Positions 31,688 to 44,270 of a stretch of 59,530 nucleotides of DNA are shown here, piece after piece. The DNA lies in NCBI GenBank assembly GCA_006386115.1, contig VFIW01000074.1, positions 1 to 59,530 on the forward strand, written 5' to 3'. Within the stretch, counting starts at the first letter, position 1; every line of letters starts with the position of its first letter. The DNA is from Globisporangium splendens (lineage: Eukaryota > Oomycota > Peronosporomycetes > Pythiales > Pythiaceae). The translations under genes were made by a program, and so were the position numbers. The notes under the pieces are model-generated. The model had not been told where the DNA came from, did not search any database, and saw only the letters and a list, made by a program, of their open reading frames with translations.

Positions 31688-32041
31688 ATGCCCAGCCTTC
31701 AGAATTGCGTCTCCTGCCCGACTTCTAGCCTCGTGAATGCAAAGTGCAGTCGCGCGTTGCTTGGACTCATCTTGGTGCACATGCTGTTGCTCGCCGTGTG
31801 CGTTGGCTCCATGTATTGGGGCGTCTTCAAGCGGCTGGGACTGGAGTTAAGCCTACAAGTTGCGCTAGGGCGGGGTACATGGACCCTCGTGCTGCAGGCA
31901 ACCACGGACATCGCAATCACCGTTTGTCAAGTGCCGTTTGTGTATGTGCTTGGTCGTGCCGGCGATGGACTTGCGCCGAACTCCAGCGAGTTGGAATCGC
32001 TGATGGGAGCGCATGATAAAGCGTGTTGTGTGGAGGTGTGA
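31688..32041 (+). CDS. Small predicted membrane protein (117 aa)
   Basis: The frame has two hydrophobic segments (ALLGLILVHMLLLAVCVGSMYW and DIAITVCQVPFVYVLG) and a Cys-rich N-terminus. The first real ATG is at 31688. No domain is recognised. It is divergent from the UBL/BAG gene, about 300 bp away. It may be a single-exon gene or only the last exon of a longer one. Confidence 0.4.
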   Translation: MPSLQNCVSCPTSSLVNAKCSRALLGLILVHMLLLAVCVGSMYWGVFKRLGLELSLQVALGRGTWTLVLQATTDIAITVCQVPFVYVLGRAGDGLAPNSSELESLMGAHDKACCVEV

Positions 32042-33044
32042 AGCAACGACATTGCAAAGCATCATGGCACCAGAGTTCAGCAACACAATAACAATCTATG
32101 TCAGTCAATTAATTACGAATATTCACCATCTATTTATCGATCGGTTGCTGTTGTATTGTCGTTGTCCTGCGGATCACACCAGGAATGGCCAGTTGGCAGT
32201 CGTGTCGATGACTGCCGCCTCTTTAGTGTGGTTGTGCGCCATCGACCACACACCCGCGCTACTCTGCGCACGTAGTTCCCCGCCCGTGAGTTTTGATGCA
32301 TTGGTGCCCCATATTGGACTGATGATTGCATAGGACGATGGCCACTGTGTCTGCACGCTCTCGCTTCACAGTCTGGCGCGTAATCGACCGCGTTGGCCCG
32401 TGGGACACGTTCATCGTCTGAGCGATGGAAGTGTCCGGCTGCATAAGCGGCAACACGCAGAAGAGAGCATGGTGTCGGCTGTTGTTCGGACCAGAAGAAG
32501 AAGCGGAAAGCAGCGCATACGCTCAACTGCGAGAGAAAGCGCTTTGGAGACGATCTCTTTCATTGTTTTCGTCGTGCTGATACTCCTCAAAACGCACAGT
32601 TGTCGATGCGTGGGCATCAGCAAGAAGTCGATTATTTACTCGTCTTTTTATTAGGTGTCGTTCAATTTCAAGTAGCAGCGCTAACAACTGCATCAAAGCA
32701 TTATTGCGGTCGCGGATGGAATGCGAATGCGTTTGCGCTGTGTGCCAAGTGCTCCGATCGTTCCGAGCACTGAATGGCTGCTTGGTTGGATGACGAACGA
32801 ACACCACGAGAACCTTAGAAGAATCTTTGTTGCAGTTTGCTCGGGAACCCCACAACCACATTCGTGCACTTATCTTTCCATTTTCGAAAGGAAAACCTGG
32901 AAGGCGCATGAGAAACCACCTCGAGTCTGAAGAGAGTTGGAAACGGGTGTCGCGATCAGTGTCCAGTGCCATTGCTCTTGAGAATATAGACCCAATCGAT
33001 CGACCACTTTGGTTCTCGCTGCAGGTGAGGGCTCATTATCAAGC
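32042..33044. other. Intergenic stretch without a supported gene
   Basis: Several frames of 60-150 codons on both strands have neither a domain nor a convincing start. Confidence 0.5.
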
Positions 33045-34523
33045 ATGGTGAAATCTGCTGATGTTCTCGGGGCTACCTTGACGCAATGCGAGCCGCTTAT
33101 CCACTCGAAAGCGGTCACTTCGTGGCAAATGATCCGATTGAGTCCCATGGACGTCCGCATGCACACGTACTCGTTCCGTGTGGTGTACACTTTCCCAGCC
33201 ACGGTGAAGGGAAGTGACAGCAGCACGTCGTACAATGCGAACCGACTCGAGCGATCTTTCCAAAAACTGCTTGACGACGACTATCCGTTCTTTCGTCGCG
33301 GTGAGCTGCATGAAGACCTCGCGACAGGCATGATATCGATACGTGCAATGTCTCATTTGGAGCAAGAAGAGCCTCAGCAGCAGCTCCAATTCGAGTATGC
33401 GAGCACCACGACAACAGTCCACGACGTCTTGGCGTCAGCGGATTCGTCGCTTGTACCGCATAAGGAACCCCACGAGTTGATCGCCGTCAAATGCACGTTC
33501 CTCTCGGACGGCGGCCTCGTGATCGCACTCAACATTAGCCACTGCGTTTTTGACGCCGACGCGTGCTTCACTTTCATGGCGCAGTGGGGCTTGCACTATC
33601 GAGGCGTGTCTAAAGTAGACCGGCCGGTGATCTCGCACGATCGCCATTTGCTGTTCTACGACTCGGGAAAAGGTCCGCGATTTGAGCATCGCGAGTACAC
33701 GGTTGTCGATGCCTCACCCATGCCGCAGCCGTCGTCTTCCACCAAAAACAACAGTGTTTCTGTTCCAGTGATCCCCAAGACAACGCAGCACATTTTCCAC
33801 CTCTCGAAAGCGAATCTCAACGCGCTCAAGGCTTTTGTTGTCAACGGCATGACTTCATCGAGCAGTCAACAACCAGATGCGTATATCAGCGCCATGGACG
33901 CAGTGACAGCGCTGATGGTGCTCTTGATCACCCAGGCGCGTGGCCATCACAACGATGTGAACGTCGGTGTCGCAGTCAACGGTCGACGCCGCTTTGATCC
34001 GCCGTTGCCCGAGAATTACGCGGGTAACGTCGTCTTCACTGCATTCTCGTCATACAAAGCGTCCGAACTGGAAACCGCTATCTCATCTTCGCCGTCATCA
34101 GTGTGTGATCCGCACATGCTTGCGGCCATCGCCTTGCGACTGCGTCAATCGATACTGCGACAAAATGACGAATATATGCGCGACACGCTCGCGTTCCTCG
34201 CCGCCCAAGAGAGTCCGCGCTGCGTCCAGGCGTCAACAAAGTTCGTTTTCGGCTCGGACGTGATGGTGTCGTCGTGGGTCGATCTCGGCGCCATGGACGC
34301 CGACTTTGGAGCGCGGCCGCTGTACGTGACGTCGCCCAATCATCCCATTTGCGACGGACTTGTCGTGTTCCAAGAGAGCTGTCGCTCTGCTTCTTCAACG
34401 AAGGAGGAGAAGAAGATGGAGAAGGGCGTTGATGCGCTCGTGTACTTGGAGGCGGAGCCCATGGCGCGCTTGAAGCGCATGTGGATGCGCGTGACCTGCT
34501 GCCTTCGTGAGCTGCAGACGTGA
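33045..34523 (+). CDS. BAHD-type acyltransferase (492 aa)
   Basis: This single-exon protein has the two marks of the BAHD/transferase family. HxxxD is the catalytic motif, here HCVFD at residue 166 in LNISHCVFDADACF. DFGxG is the structural motif, here DFGARPLYV near 420, with the last Gly replaced. These enzymes move acyl groups from acyl-CoA to alcohols or amines; His is the general base. The substrate cannot be read from sequence. Other family features are an N-terminal LSPMDVRM and VGVAVNGRRRFDPPLPENYAGN, the typical ring around the acceptor pocket. The ATG at 33045 (MVKSADVLG) was chosen. The family is known from plants and fungi and scattered in oomycetes, so acquisition by transfer is possible but not shown. 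Confidence 0.85.
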   Translation: MVKSADVLGATLTQCEPLIHSKAVTSWQMIRLSPMDVRMHTYSFRVVYTFPATVKGSDSSTSYNANRLERSFQKLLDDDYPFFRRGELHEDLATGMISIRAMSHLEQEEPQQQLQFEYASTTTTVHDVLASADSSLVPHKEPHELIAVKCTFLSDGGLVIALNISHCVFDADACFTFMAQWGLHYRGVSKVDRPVISHDRHLLFYDSGKGPRFEHREYTVVDASPMPQPSSSTKNNSVSVPVIPKTTQHIFHLSKANLNALKAFVVNGMTSSSSQQPDAYISAMDAVTALMVLLITQARGHHNDVNVGVAVNGRRRFDPPLPENYAGNVVFTAFSSYKASELETAISSSPSSVCDPHMLAAIALRLRQSILRQNDEYMRDTLAFLAAQESPRCVQASTKFVFGSDVMVSSWVDLGAMDADFGARPLYVTSPNHPICDGLVVFQESCRSASSTKEEKKMEKGVDALVYLEAEPMARLKRMWMRVTCCLRELQT

Positions 34524-35871
34524 GCTAAATCCAGCCGCACCCTCCATTTCATCAGCTGACAAGGATGGTGAGGAGCTGCGCTTGTGAAAGGTTGAAGGCG
34601 ATCACAGCGGTCTCAGATATGCTGTTTGGCAGGTTTGTTGCCTTCAACTTGAACTTGTCTGTCCTTCCTCCCCATCATTCCACTACTTCCGAGTTCAGTT
34701 TTTCAACCAGATGGATATTGCCCCTCATTACCGAAGTTTGCATTGTGCATTAACTTACATCAACATGTGACTGATCAAAGGTTTATCAAAATGAAAAATG
34801 ATAGGTTTCATGCATTCAAGCAATGCATCACAGGCAAAGACTTTTCAAACTGAACTATCAACCATTACGCCTTTAGGAGGATACTCGTTCTTACAGTACA
34901 ATATTTTGGAGAAACTGCTGTTCGGAAGTTCGTCAAGGAAAAAGCACCACGTGAATCCAAAGTGTATCTACCTTCTGGCAAGCTCACAATCCACAGTCCG
35001 ATCACAATTCGAAGACACTGCTGTAGGTTCGTCCAACGCCATGGCGCAATCACGAAATGGTGTTTCCGCGGATCCATTCTCGCCGTGCGCGCTGGAGGCA
35101 CAATCGCGCAGGGGTAAAGGCCGCTTCCCCGTGTCTATGCTGCGAAATGCCATTCACGTCTTTCGCCGTCGCCGAGTCCAATCGCGGGTTTAACAGCAGC
35201 AGAAGAAGAAACCAGAGGTCGAGTAGACATTTTGTTCCCGCCAGCATCAGCACGTGTGGCTGGCAGTGAAGGAATTTTATCAGGAGTGAGATGGACGCCT
35301 CGCATTTTTGCGACGAAAGGCGGCTACCACCAATTCTCTCACTCATCTCATTAGTTGACTAACTTCTATCAGTGCATGATTTGCGCATTCATAGAAAAAT
35401 GCTGCTGTGATGCGTTTTCTGCTTGTCGAGACCTACTTTATTTAGTCGCAGACTGTGGTCGCACTGAGCAGACAGACCCTCACCTGCGTTTCTTCCACGC
35501 TTTTATGTCTGCCTCTTCTCCTTTTGCTCCTCTTCCCTTATCTCTCGCACCCATACAAACCTTAAGACAAAGCGTCGAAAAATCATGCACCCTCTAGCCG
35601 AAAAGAAACGTCTCGTGCTGCACCCACGTGGTACACACACGTGATGGGCATTTGCGTGTCGAATTACACTTGAAGTTTGTATGCAACAGCCAGGCACATG
35701 GCCAGCAGACGGCGCGCTCCATGCGAACATGGAACAAGAGGAGAAAATGGCAATTCCTGCATTTGGTGCGCGTTCCCATTTGCGCATTTCCTGCGTGTCT
35801 AAAGAAAGCGATTCGCCTGATCTTATCCCCAGCCGCCGCCAGCACTCTCTCGCGGTCTCCACAATCCAAAC
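34524..35871. other. Intergenic stretch without a supported gene
   Basis: Only short frames are present, and nothing is recognised. A C-rich leader with CACTCTCTCGC, weakly like an oomycete initiator, precedes the next ATG. Confidence 0.5.
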
Positions 35872-36795
35872 ATGCGCTTCACGACTTCAAGCGACCGACG
35901 CGCAGACGTCAACGCCGCCTCTCATGCCGCGCCTTCGACGGCCAAGCGGCCGCTGCCGCCGAGTCTGAAGAAGTCGCCGTCGGCGCTCGCGGCCAAGTGG
36001 AACTCGTACATTGAGGCGATCGGCATTCACCATGAGCAGCACGTGCGCAAGCGCGGCGGCGCCAAGAAGAGCAGCACTCACAAGGGGGAACGCCACGTGC
36101 ACTTCCCTGCGTGCGAGCACGAGTTTGGCCAGGAGTTCGAGCGCCCCGAGACGACGGAGGAGGAGAAGGCGTGCTACCATTACTCAGCCAAGGAGCTCGG
36201 GCAGATGATGAACCTGGGCAAGCATTTGGCGCACCAGGAGTCCCGGTTCGCAGGTCTTCCCGACAACACGATCTTCGAGCAGGGCTACCTGACGCTCCCC
36301 GCCAGCAACGTCTTCTTCCACCACAAGCGCTATTACTGTCTGCTCAAGGGCCACCAATTGCTCGCGTACTCGTCGTCGGTGCATGCAGCCAAGAATACGG
36401 GGCTCAAGTGCCACTTCACGATCATCCAGGTGCAGGACTGCCAGGCCATGAACATGCAGAAGAAGATCGCGATGTTCGGCGCCAACCTGCCGCAGCAGAT
36501 CGGGCTCATGCTCGCGGTCACCACGTCGCAGGGCGAGCGCGTGATGCTCACGACGGACAACCGGCTGTCAAAGCGCAACTGGCTGCACACGCTCAGGAAG
36601 CTCACCGAGGTCGTCGAGTGTGTCGGCTCGCCCACGGAGAGCGAGGAAGACGACGACGAGAGCGGGCGCTCGCCCGTGGACAAGAAGCAGCGCGGTGCGA
36701 ACCCGCCAGAGCTCTGCTACGAGGAGAAAACGACGACAACTATGGCAAATGACATACAAAGCAACACTGAAGCCACGGCACAGCCAACGTGCTGA
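35872..36795 (+). CDS. PH-domain protein (307 aa)
   Basis: This single exon has a basic N-terminal 60 residues (KRPLPPSLKKSPSALAAKWN), followed by a helical linker. A pleckstrin homology domain lies at about 136-247. It starts EQGYLTLPASNVFFHHKRYY, has strands CLLKGHQLLAYSSS, and closes with the C-terminal helix around the invariant Trp (NWLHTLRKLTEV). PH domains bind phosphoinositides or proteins at membranes. No enzyme domain is attached. The acidic C-terminus (ESEEDDDESG) is likely disordered. The next gene is convergent, 247 bp away. Confidence 0.85.
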   Translation: MRFTTSSDRRADVNAASHAAPSTAKRPLPPSLKKSPSALAAKWNSYIEAIGIHHEQHVRKRGGAKKSSTHKGERHVHFPACEHEFGQEFERPETTEEEKACYHYSAKELGQMMNLGKHLAHQESRFAGLPDNTIFEQGYLTLPASNVFFHHKRYYCLLKGHQLLAYSSSVHAAKNTGLKCHFTIIQVQDCQAMNMQKKIAMFGANLPQQIGLMLAVTTSQGERVMLTTDNRLSKRNWLHTLRKLTEVVECVGSPTESEEDDDESGRSPVDKKQRGANPPELCYEEKTTTTMANDIQSNTEATAQPTC

Positions 36796-37042
36796 AGGAC
36801 GCGGCAGCAGTGAGATAGGACCTTTGTTTATTATTATGACCAAGCAGGATGAGTCAGAATGCAGATATCAACTATGTGATGAAATCAATAATACACGAAT
36901 GCATCAAAGCATGCTGTTTACTTTTTCAATACAAATGGTCACCTTGTTTCATCACGTCCTGGATTGCTCTGTATATGTGTGTCTCTTTCTCTGTCATTCT
37001 CCTGTGTGTCTTTGTATTTTTCCTCTTGTGCTTCTCTTGTGT

Positions 37043-38528
37043 CTATAGTCCATTCAGGAGGCGATTCGCGGCGGCTTCGACGTTGTTGCTTGTCGACTGC
37101 AGGGCCGTGATGGCGCGTTCGCGGTCAAATCCCAGCGCCTGTAGAGATTGATAAAGCCATCAGCATAAACAACACAAACAGCTGCATTTCGACAGCAGGC
37201 AATACGCACCATGAGCTGTTGGATCGCATCTTCGGAAGGCGGTGCCGCAGCCATGTGCGGTGGCAACATTCCTCCGCCCATCATGCCGCCGGCACCAGGT
37301 AAGAGCTGATCGCGGAAGCCCTGGCCTGCGGGCATGTTTTGCTGGTTGTTGCGCACACCGAGACGTCGCTGCGCTTCCAAGACGCGTCGCTGTCGCTGCA
37401 GCGCCACGGCGCTCGCGGGCACGACGTCAAACAGCGGACGGAAAATCTGGCACAAGCACAAACGATAGCTCTAATGGTGAGCTCATATACGCGTAGCAGA
37501 CGATGACAGCAATGTTCTTTACGTACTCCGAGAGCCGTAAGGAGGAACGATGGGAGGCGAAGGCGCGCGAGTGGCGTGGAGCTGAACAACAAGCCGAACA
37601 ACGCGCCAGGAGTGAACGAAAGCAGTGTGTTCGGGTTGCGTCCGAGCATCTAAACAGCAGCACCGTGGGCATATACGATGAGGATTATGCGATCAAACCC
37701 ACACAATACGACCAGGTCCTCATTACGCACCACCATCAGAAGCAGATACGTCGACGATTTGTCGGAAAAGTTGAGTCCCGAAAAACTGAACGAGCGTGGG
37801 TACAATTTCGGAATGTACTCTGCCCAAAACAGAGAATGTATGAGACAATCATTTATCCAATCGGCAACGCAAAGTGAGAGAAAGAGAGTGCACGTACTGT
37901 TGAAAAACACGGCGAGCGCACCCAAAAGCGCGTACGGGCCGCCGGGGATCTGGCGCGCGAGACTTGGTGCCGACATCAACGCCATCAACTCCAATCCGCT
38001 CGTCAGTGTCAAGATAAACACGACCAAACTGCCAAACTTGCGCGAGCCCATCTACAAATAACAGGCGCAAACGTCCGTGCCAACAGGTCATCAACTATCA
38101 CACCATCGAGTGCACGTCAGCATCAAGCGTACTTGCGTCTCCTACCTGACGCTCAATCACTCGAAACTGGAAAATGACATAGAGCCCAAACGATACGGCG
38201 AGGCCGCTGTATTCGAGCGCAGCAGATCCGCAAGCGATTAGACATTGCCACCATATAAACGCAATGTGCAGCAAAAGAATCATATGCGGACGCTTACTGA
38301 TGAAACGTGACTTGGTTAGTGAGCAACCGCCAGTACTGCATCCGCGAAAGCACGGCCTCGCGCTCTGCGTTCCAAACAAGTCAACCGCGAAGAGCTACGT
38401 TAGTCAAACCTATGTCAACCCCTCTCCAAAGACCAACGCGCTGCGCTGCTGTGTGCGCACATACCGAGCGTGAGCAGCCGTCCTTGGTCGAAGAGCAGGC
38501 TCGCTGAGCTCGCCGCGCCGATCGCCAT
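37043..38528 (-). CDS. UBAC2-like rhomboid-fold membrane protein with C-terminal UBA domain (eight coding exons resolved)
   Basis: Exons: 38528-38465, 38364-38298, 38206-38146, 38051-37898, 37819-37731, 37649-37527, 37446-37210 and 37138-37043. All phases agree, giving 296 aa. UBAC2 is an ER rhomboid pseudoprotease that recruits ubiquitin pathway partners. Matching features are an early helix then MQYWRLLTNQVTF, the conserved RVIERQMGSRKFGSLVVFIL, further transmembrane segments (PYALLGALAVFFN and SSTYLLLMV), a Met/Gly/Pro-rich linker, and a UBA domain at the C-terminus (EDAIQQLMALGFDRERAITA and the following residues). I see no rhomboid Ser/His dyad, as expected. An AG before 38528 suggests that another short 5' exon with the true start exists (the frame upstream reads DGAPVTYALS), but I could not place it. 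Confidence 0.85.
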
Positions 38529-39383
38529 CGACAGCGCATATGTCACAGGCGCACCATCTACAATGCATGTCGTTAAACGGAAGAAGCCACAACGTTCAGT
38601 ATCGTTTAGTTCATCCTTCAATGACGTAAAAAATAGCGGAACGCATCGCAGGCGTATATGCACGCGTATGTGCAATGCATATACACATAGAAACAGACTC
38701 CGTAGCACGTACAGAAGCCGCGCAAATCGCCATGCATCGCGTTGTCTTGTTGGTCGGATTCGCTTTATTGCTGGCGCTGGAACAACAGCATCGTGGCACG
38801 CTCTCATGGAACGAAGCTGAGCGCATTTGTTACTTCACAGAGGGTTGCAACAAAAGTAAGTTTCTGAAGTAGCTGGAACGCTCTCAAATGAAAAATTAGG
38901 CATATCACGTATCTAGAAGTCCGCTTGAGAAGGCTGAATTGTCAATATAATGTATCAATTTGGAGAATATAATGAATCAGAGAGAATGGATGGGGTTGAA
39001 AGCATGCAAACGATGCCAAAGGCAAGGGGACGAAATGGAGCGAGCACATGGGCGTGTGTGCGCAATCGATCAGTGACGCCTCTGCTTCTCGCTTCGCGCT
39101 CAGACACACAGCCTCAGAGAGTGGAGGGATGGAGGCGAGGCGAGGCGACTGGAGTGCGCGCGATTGGGAGCACGCATCAGGCGGCGCGGCGCGAAACGGG
39201 TGAGCGCATTTCTCGCGTCTTGGTTTCGAAACGACTCATGGAAGCCACCAGACTGGAAAAATAGATCGCGTGACCCCCAAGTGGCGGCATTTTGGCTCAC
39301 TCAGGTCAAGGAAGCGCTCGAGCCATCGTCTCTCTGTGCAGGTGACATCGTAGGCGCACTCTCAGACGCACGCGGTCGGCAAA
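38529..39383. other. Stretch between UBAC2-like gene and myosin pseudogene
   Basis: It should hold the 5' exon of the UBAC2-like gene and the former myosin promoter. No frame was assigned. Confidence 0.4.
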
Positions 39384-42300
39384 ATGTTCCGCAACAAGAC
39401 GATGCCGGCGCCGGCCAAGTCGCCGTCGCACAAGCCTGACGGCAAGGCGAACGACGCCAACAGCCTGTCGTCGTTAGGAGGCAATGGAGCGACGTCGAAT
39501 ACTGTGCCGCCCGTACTGGGGAAGGTGAACCCGAGCCACTTGCTTGTGGGCAATAAGGTGTGGGTGAGCGACGCGAAGGTGCTCTAGCGCATCGGTGAGG
39601 TCCACGACCTGTACCACGAGCAGCAGACCGCCGACGTGTACATCTCGGACGCGCCGGACGAGAAGCTCCAGACGCTGAGCTTCGCGAAATTGTACACGTT
39701 CGACGCGTCGCACATCGTGGACCACGACGACATCGCGCTCATGAACAACATGCACGAAGCACCGCTGCTCAACGTGCTGCGGCAGCGCTTCGACAACGAC
39801 GCGATCTACACGTTCGCGGCCGACATCCTGCTCTCAATCAATCCGTACAAGACGATCCCGCTGCTCTACCGTCATGGGCTTCATGGAGCAGAACAGCGGT
39901 GAGAGAGATGCGTCCAAGCGCCCGCCACATCTGTTTACGATCGCAGAGAGGGCGTACTCGGGAGTGAAGGGCGTGCTCCCGGGAACGGGAACGCCGCAGT
40001 CGATCATCGTGAGCGGTGAATCTGGCGCGGGGAAGACGGAGGCATCCAAGTACATCATGAAATACCTCGCGACCGCCAGCAAACACGTGACCTCGGCATC
40101 GAACTCGGCTGCCGCAGCAGCAGCGACCGCAAACGTCCACGAGAAAATTGAGGAATGCGTCGTGCTCTCGAACCTCATTCTGGAGTCGTTTGGCAATGCA
40201 AAGACATCGCGTAACGACAACTCGAGTCGCTTTGGCAAGTACATCCAGATCCACTACAACGACGACGGCCGCATGGTCGGCGTCTCGATTCGCCACTTCC
40301 TGCTCGAGAAAACGCGTCTGGTGATGCCACAGGCGAACGAGCGAAACTACCACATCTTCTACCAGCTGCTCGCGGGGTTACAGAGTGTAGACGGCAGTGC
40401 CAATGACGACGATAAAAAGCAGAAGCAGCTCAAGCTGCAGGCGGATGTGTGGAACTACACGTACCTGACGCACGGCGACTGTGTCGAAGTCGATGGCGTG
40501 GACGATGCCGTCGAGTTTGAGCAACTGCGGAGTTGTCTGGCGCAACTGGGCATGGACAATGCGAGTTTCCAGATACCGATGTTTGAGATCCTCGCCGCGA
40601 TCCTGCACCTGGGGAACGTCCAATTTCAGTCCGCGAAGGCAGACGATGGCTCGTCGGAGGAGAAAACCATTGTCGTGTTTCCAGAAGAGGACCAAGGTGT
40701 GGATCTGGAGCATGTGTCAGCTTTACTGGGCGTCGAACCGCAGGAGTTTGCCAAGAAAATGGTCACGCAGACGACGATCACGGGCCGAGGCAGTATTCTG
40801 GAGATCCACTTGTCCGCCGACCAGGCCAAGAACGCCATGGATGCGTTCTGCAAGCACATGTATGGGGAGCTCTTCAACCATTTGATCGATCGCATCAACG
40901 CGTGCGCGAAGGAGTACACAGCGATCGTGCAAGACACCAAGCCGCGAGGCGGCTCGTCATCCAAGAAAGCGGCTGGACCACCTGCGTTTATCGGTATTCT
41001 CGACATCTTTGGGTTCGAAGTCATGAAGAAGAACAGTCTCGAGCAACTCGGCATCAATTTCACGAACGAGACGCTGTAACAGCAGTTCAATAAGCACGTG
41101 TTCGTATTGGAACAGGAGCGATACGCGAACGAAGGCATCGCGTTCTCGATTGTCGAGTTCAAGGACAACTAGGCGTATCTGGATCTGATCCAAAAGCCGC
41201 CGACGGGATTGCTTCCGCTGTTGGAAGAGCAGATGCTGCTGAAACGAAAAACGACCGACAAGCAACTGCTCACGATCTACCACGGCCAGCATCTCGACAA
41301 ACATGTGAATTACACAAAGCCATGGTTCGAGTGCGATGAGTTCGTGATTCGCCACTACGCGGGCGAAGTCGTGTACGATATCCACGACTTTATCGCGAAG
41401 AACACGGACAATCTGCACGACGATCTCCTCGATCTGCTGAAGCGGAGCTCCCAGACGCTGGTGCATGCCATCTTTGGCGCTATTCCTGATGCCAAAGCGT
41501 CGCAGAAACGCGGTGCGCCTGCCTCAGGCGGCTCCAACAACAAGGGCAAGCAAGGAGCTACATTGACCGGGACGAGTACTGTCACAAGTCGTTTCAGGAC
41601 CCAGTTGACCGAGTCGATGGATGTGCTTTGGAACACGACGCCGAACTACATCAAGTGCATCAAGCCGAACAATCTCAGGTTTCCTGGCGGGTTCAGCTGC
41701 GAATTGGTGTGCGATCAACTGATCTACAGCAGCGTTCTCGGAGTGGTTCGCATCCGCCAAGAGGGTTTCCCGATCCGGAAACGCTTCGACGTGTTTTACG
41801 AGCTCTTTCGGTCGCTCGCTATTGCGAAATACTCCGTTGTAGCTGTGCGGAACGACACCAAGCTTCTCCGAGAAGCTTGCGAATCGATTTCTGCAGAATG
41901 GCTTGAGGGGGAGCGAGCCAATCCATCCGCTGGTGGTGAGGTCGTCGCGGGGAAGAGAGTGTTTGCCATGGGACGCCAGGAGGTGTTTCTACGCTACGGC
42001 CAAGTCGAGAAGCTCGAAGCGTTTGTCGCGTCGCTGCGATCCGAGAAAGCAGTGGTTATCCAAGCGAAACTCGTACGCTGTCGAATCGCGTACAAACGGT
42101 ACCAGGCGCTCCAGAAAGGCATGAGGAAACTGCAAGCGCTGTGGCGAATGCACACGAGCCGCACGCGCTACATCAAGATGAAAAAGTCAAGTGTCCACAT
42201 TCAAGCGACGTTCCGATGCTTCAAAGCGCAAACCCGATTGCAGAAGCTCAAGTGCGCTGCGAACTGCGTATTTCGAGCTACGATGCGTTTTCTCACGCAC

Positions 42301-44270
42301 AAGAGCTTTGTCGTTTGGGAAAAACAGAGTAAAGCTGCGATTATGATCCAGAAGCATCTCCGGGACTTTCTGTCGCGCACGGCCGTGGAGCGCGCGAAAG
42401 CTGAAGGAGCGGTCTGTGGTCCGCATCCAGTCGTGGTGTCGTATGGCAAAGCACCGTCGCGTGTATATGCGCCAGCGCAATGCGATCATCAAGATCCAAT
42501 CCGAGTATCGTTCTGTGGAGATGCGACGCGAGTTTCTTGTGCGTAAGCACGCGTCGATCGTGCTGGCTGCGTTTGTGCGCCAAGTGATCCAGCGCAAGAA
42601 GTTCAAGATGCTCAAGCATCGCGTGGTCAAGCTGCAGGCGCTTGTGTGGAAATGGAAACAGCTCCGACAGTTCAGAAAATTGCGATCAGTGACTGTGTTT
42701 CTCCAGAGCAAGCGGCGCCAGCTGCGCACGATCCAGGAACGAGCGCGACGCCACCACGCGATGCGGACGATCCAGCACGCAATGAAAGGATGGAGTTGCC
42801 GATGCAGTTCATCACCATGACGAAAAGGCTGCGGATGCTGCAGTACTGGGCGAAAAGCTGGTTGATGCGCAAAGAGTATCGCTACATGCGGGTCGCCACG
42901 ATGCGAATCCAACGTGCATGGCAAAAACACCACCGCGTCAAGCGATGGGAGAACGAGGTCGACAGTATCTTCCGATCATGCGGGTCCTCAACCATCGCAG
43001 GAGCATCGTTGTGGACACAGCGCTCGAAAATGGAGGAATTGGATCGAAGAATACAGAAACTGCGCCAGCATCCGAGTCTCTTTTTCCCGTTGCGGCCCAA
43101 GGCGTACGGCTACAATTCCTTGTTCCATCACGCTGCGGCGATTTCCACGTCGTCAAGTACATGCTCGAGCATACACAGGGGTTCTTGGCGAAGCACGAGT
43201 TGTTCCATCTCAAGAACGGCAAAGGCAACACGGCGTTCCATGAAGGCTGCGGCCATGGGCAGTGCGAGATGGTCAAGTTTCTCATGATTCAGGCGCGCAT
43301 AATTGTTGACGAAGAACGGAATAAGCCTCTCGAGCGCGTGTGCTCGACGACAAATGCAGATGCAATGGTACGCCACGATTGGCAGCCTCATGACGACACC
43401 AACAACAACAGCAACCAGAGCCAGGATTACCAAAACTACAATCAGGTAGCAGCAGATCCCGACGAGCCGTTGACGAAAGATCCAAGTGCGCCGCCAAAGA
43501 AGGCGAACGAAGAACCGCAAGAGGATGTAGCGCCAGATATCCTCTACAGCGACTACTTGCGCAAGCGCCGAGAGACGTCGCGATGGATGAGGCGCTTCGT
43601 CGTGCTCAACGTGGACAGCGAGACGCGGTTCCCGCAATTGGAGTATTTCGCAAACGACAAACCCGCAACGCTGCAAGGCAAAAGCTCCAAGCGCATCGAT
43701 CTGCGCGTCGCGCTGTCCAAGAAGAGCACGGACGCGCCGTTCGCGTTCGAGATCCACTCGACACACTCACTCGAAGGACACAACAAGGAAGGTCGGCTCT
43801 ACTTCGCGGCTGAGAACGAGTTGGAGATCCAGAAATGGCTGGCGCACCTGCGCAACAGCATCTCGAGCAGCATCGAGTCGCGGATCTTCGCCATGCACCG
43901 CGGCAGCAAGTACGGGAAACTCGAGTTTGTCGACTTCCAGTTGCGGAAAACGATCTGCAACCTCGAGAATCGGTCTAGGTGCAAGGAGACACCACTGCAT
44001 TTGGCAGCGAGCGTGTCGATGGCGTCTGCTGCTGCGACGGTCTCCGCGAACTCGGCGACGTCTTCGTCTCACAGGGCCCGCAATAAGCCAAAAAGTGGAT
44101 ATATATGCTTTTTATTTGATTTTCTCCCCATTGATCAAGCAAACTATACAAGCTTTGCCACTCTTTTTTCTTTCTCTGCATTGTTCTCTTCATATATAAA
44201 AATGGCGCTCCTGATCTCCTCCTTTCGTAGCTCCCCACTCGTCAATCTCTATTGGAATGGGGTAAAGTAG
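39384..44270 (+). pseudogene. Myosin heavy-chain pseudogene (motor, IQ repeats, ankyrin, PH)
   Basis: The order of parts is an SH3-like N-terminus (LVGNKVWVSDAKV), motor with P-loop GESGAGKTEASK (about 40014), switch I NDNSSRFGKY (about 40215) and switch II GILDIFGFE (about 40993). Then come actin-binding NYIKCIKPNN (about 41645), converter, several IQ motifs (42030-42800), an ankyrin-like segment (about 43080-43290), and a PH domain (about 43540-43870). The reading frame is broken by TAG at 39585-39587, TAA at 41077-41079 and TAG at 41170-41172, and by shifts near 39866-39874 (+1), 42390-42416 (+1), 42780-42820 (-1) and 43130-43140 (-1). All motor motifs are still recognisable, so decay is recent. 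Ankyrin and PH tails on myosins are known from oomycetes. The last frame runs past the stop of the opposite RING gene, which suggests 3' truncation. Confidence 0.9.

Noticed and set aside
32134..32526. 130-codon minus-strand frame, perhaps a transposase remnant
   Set aside because: No catalytic or zinc motif and no terminal repeats were found.
39384..44270. Reassignment of TAA/TAG to Gln, suggested by the myosin stops
   Set aside because: Intact genes here end in TAG or TAA (GGPP synthase, tubulin acetyltransferase, RING protein, UBAC2-like, splicing factor), and the myosin also has four frameshifts.
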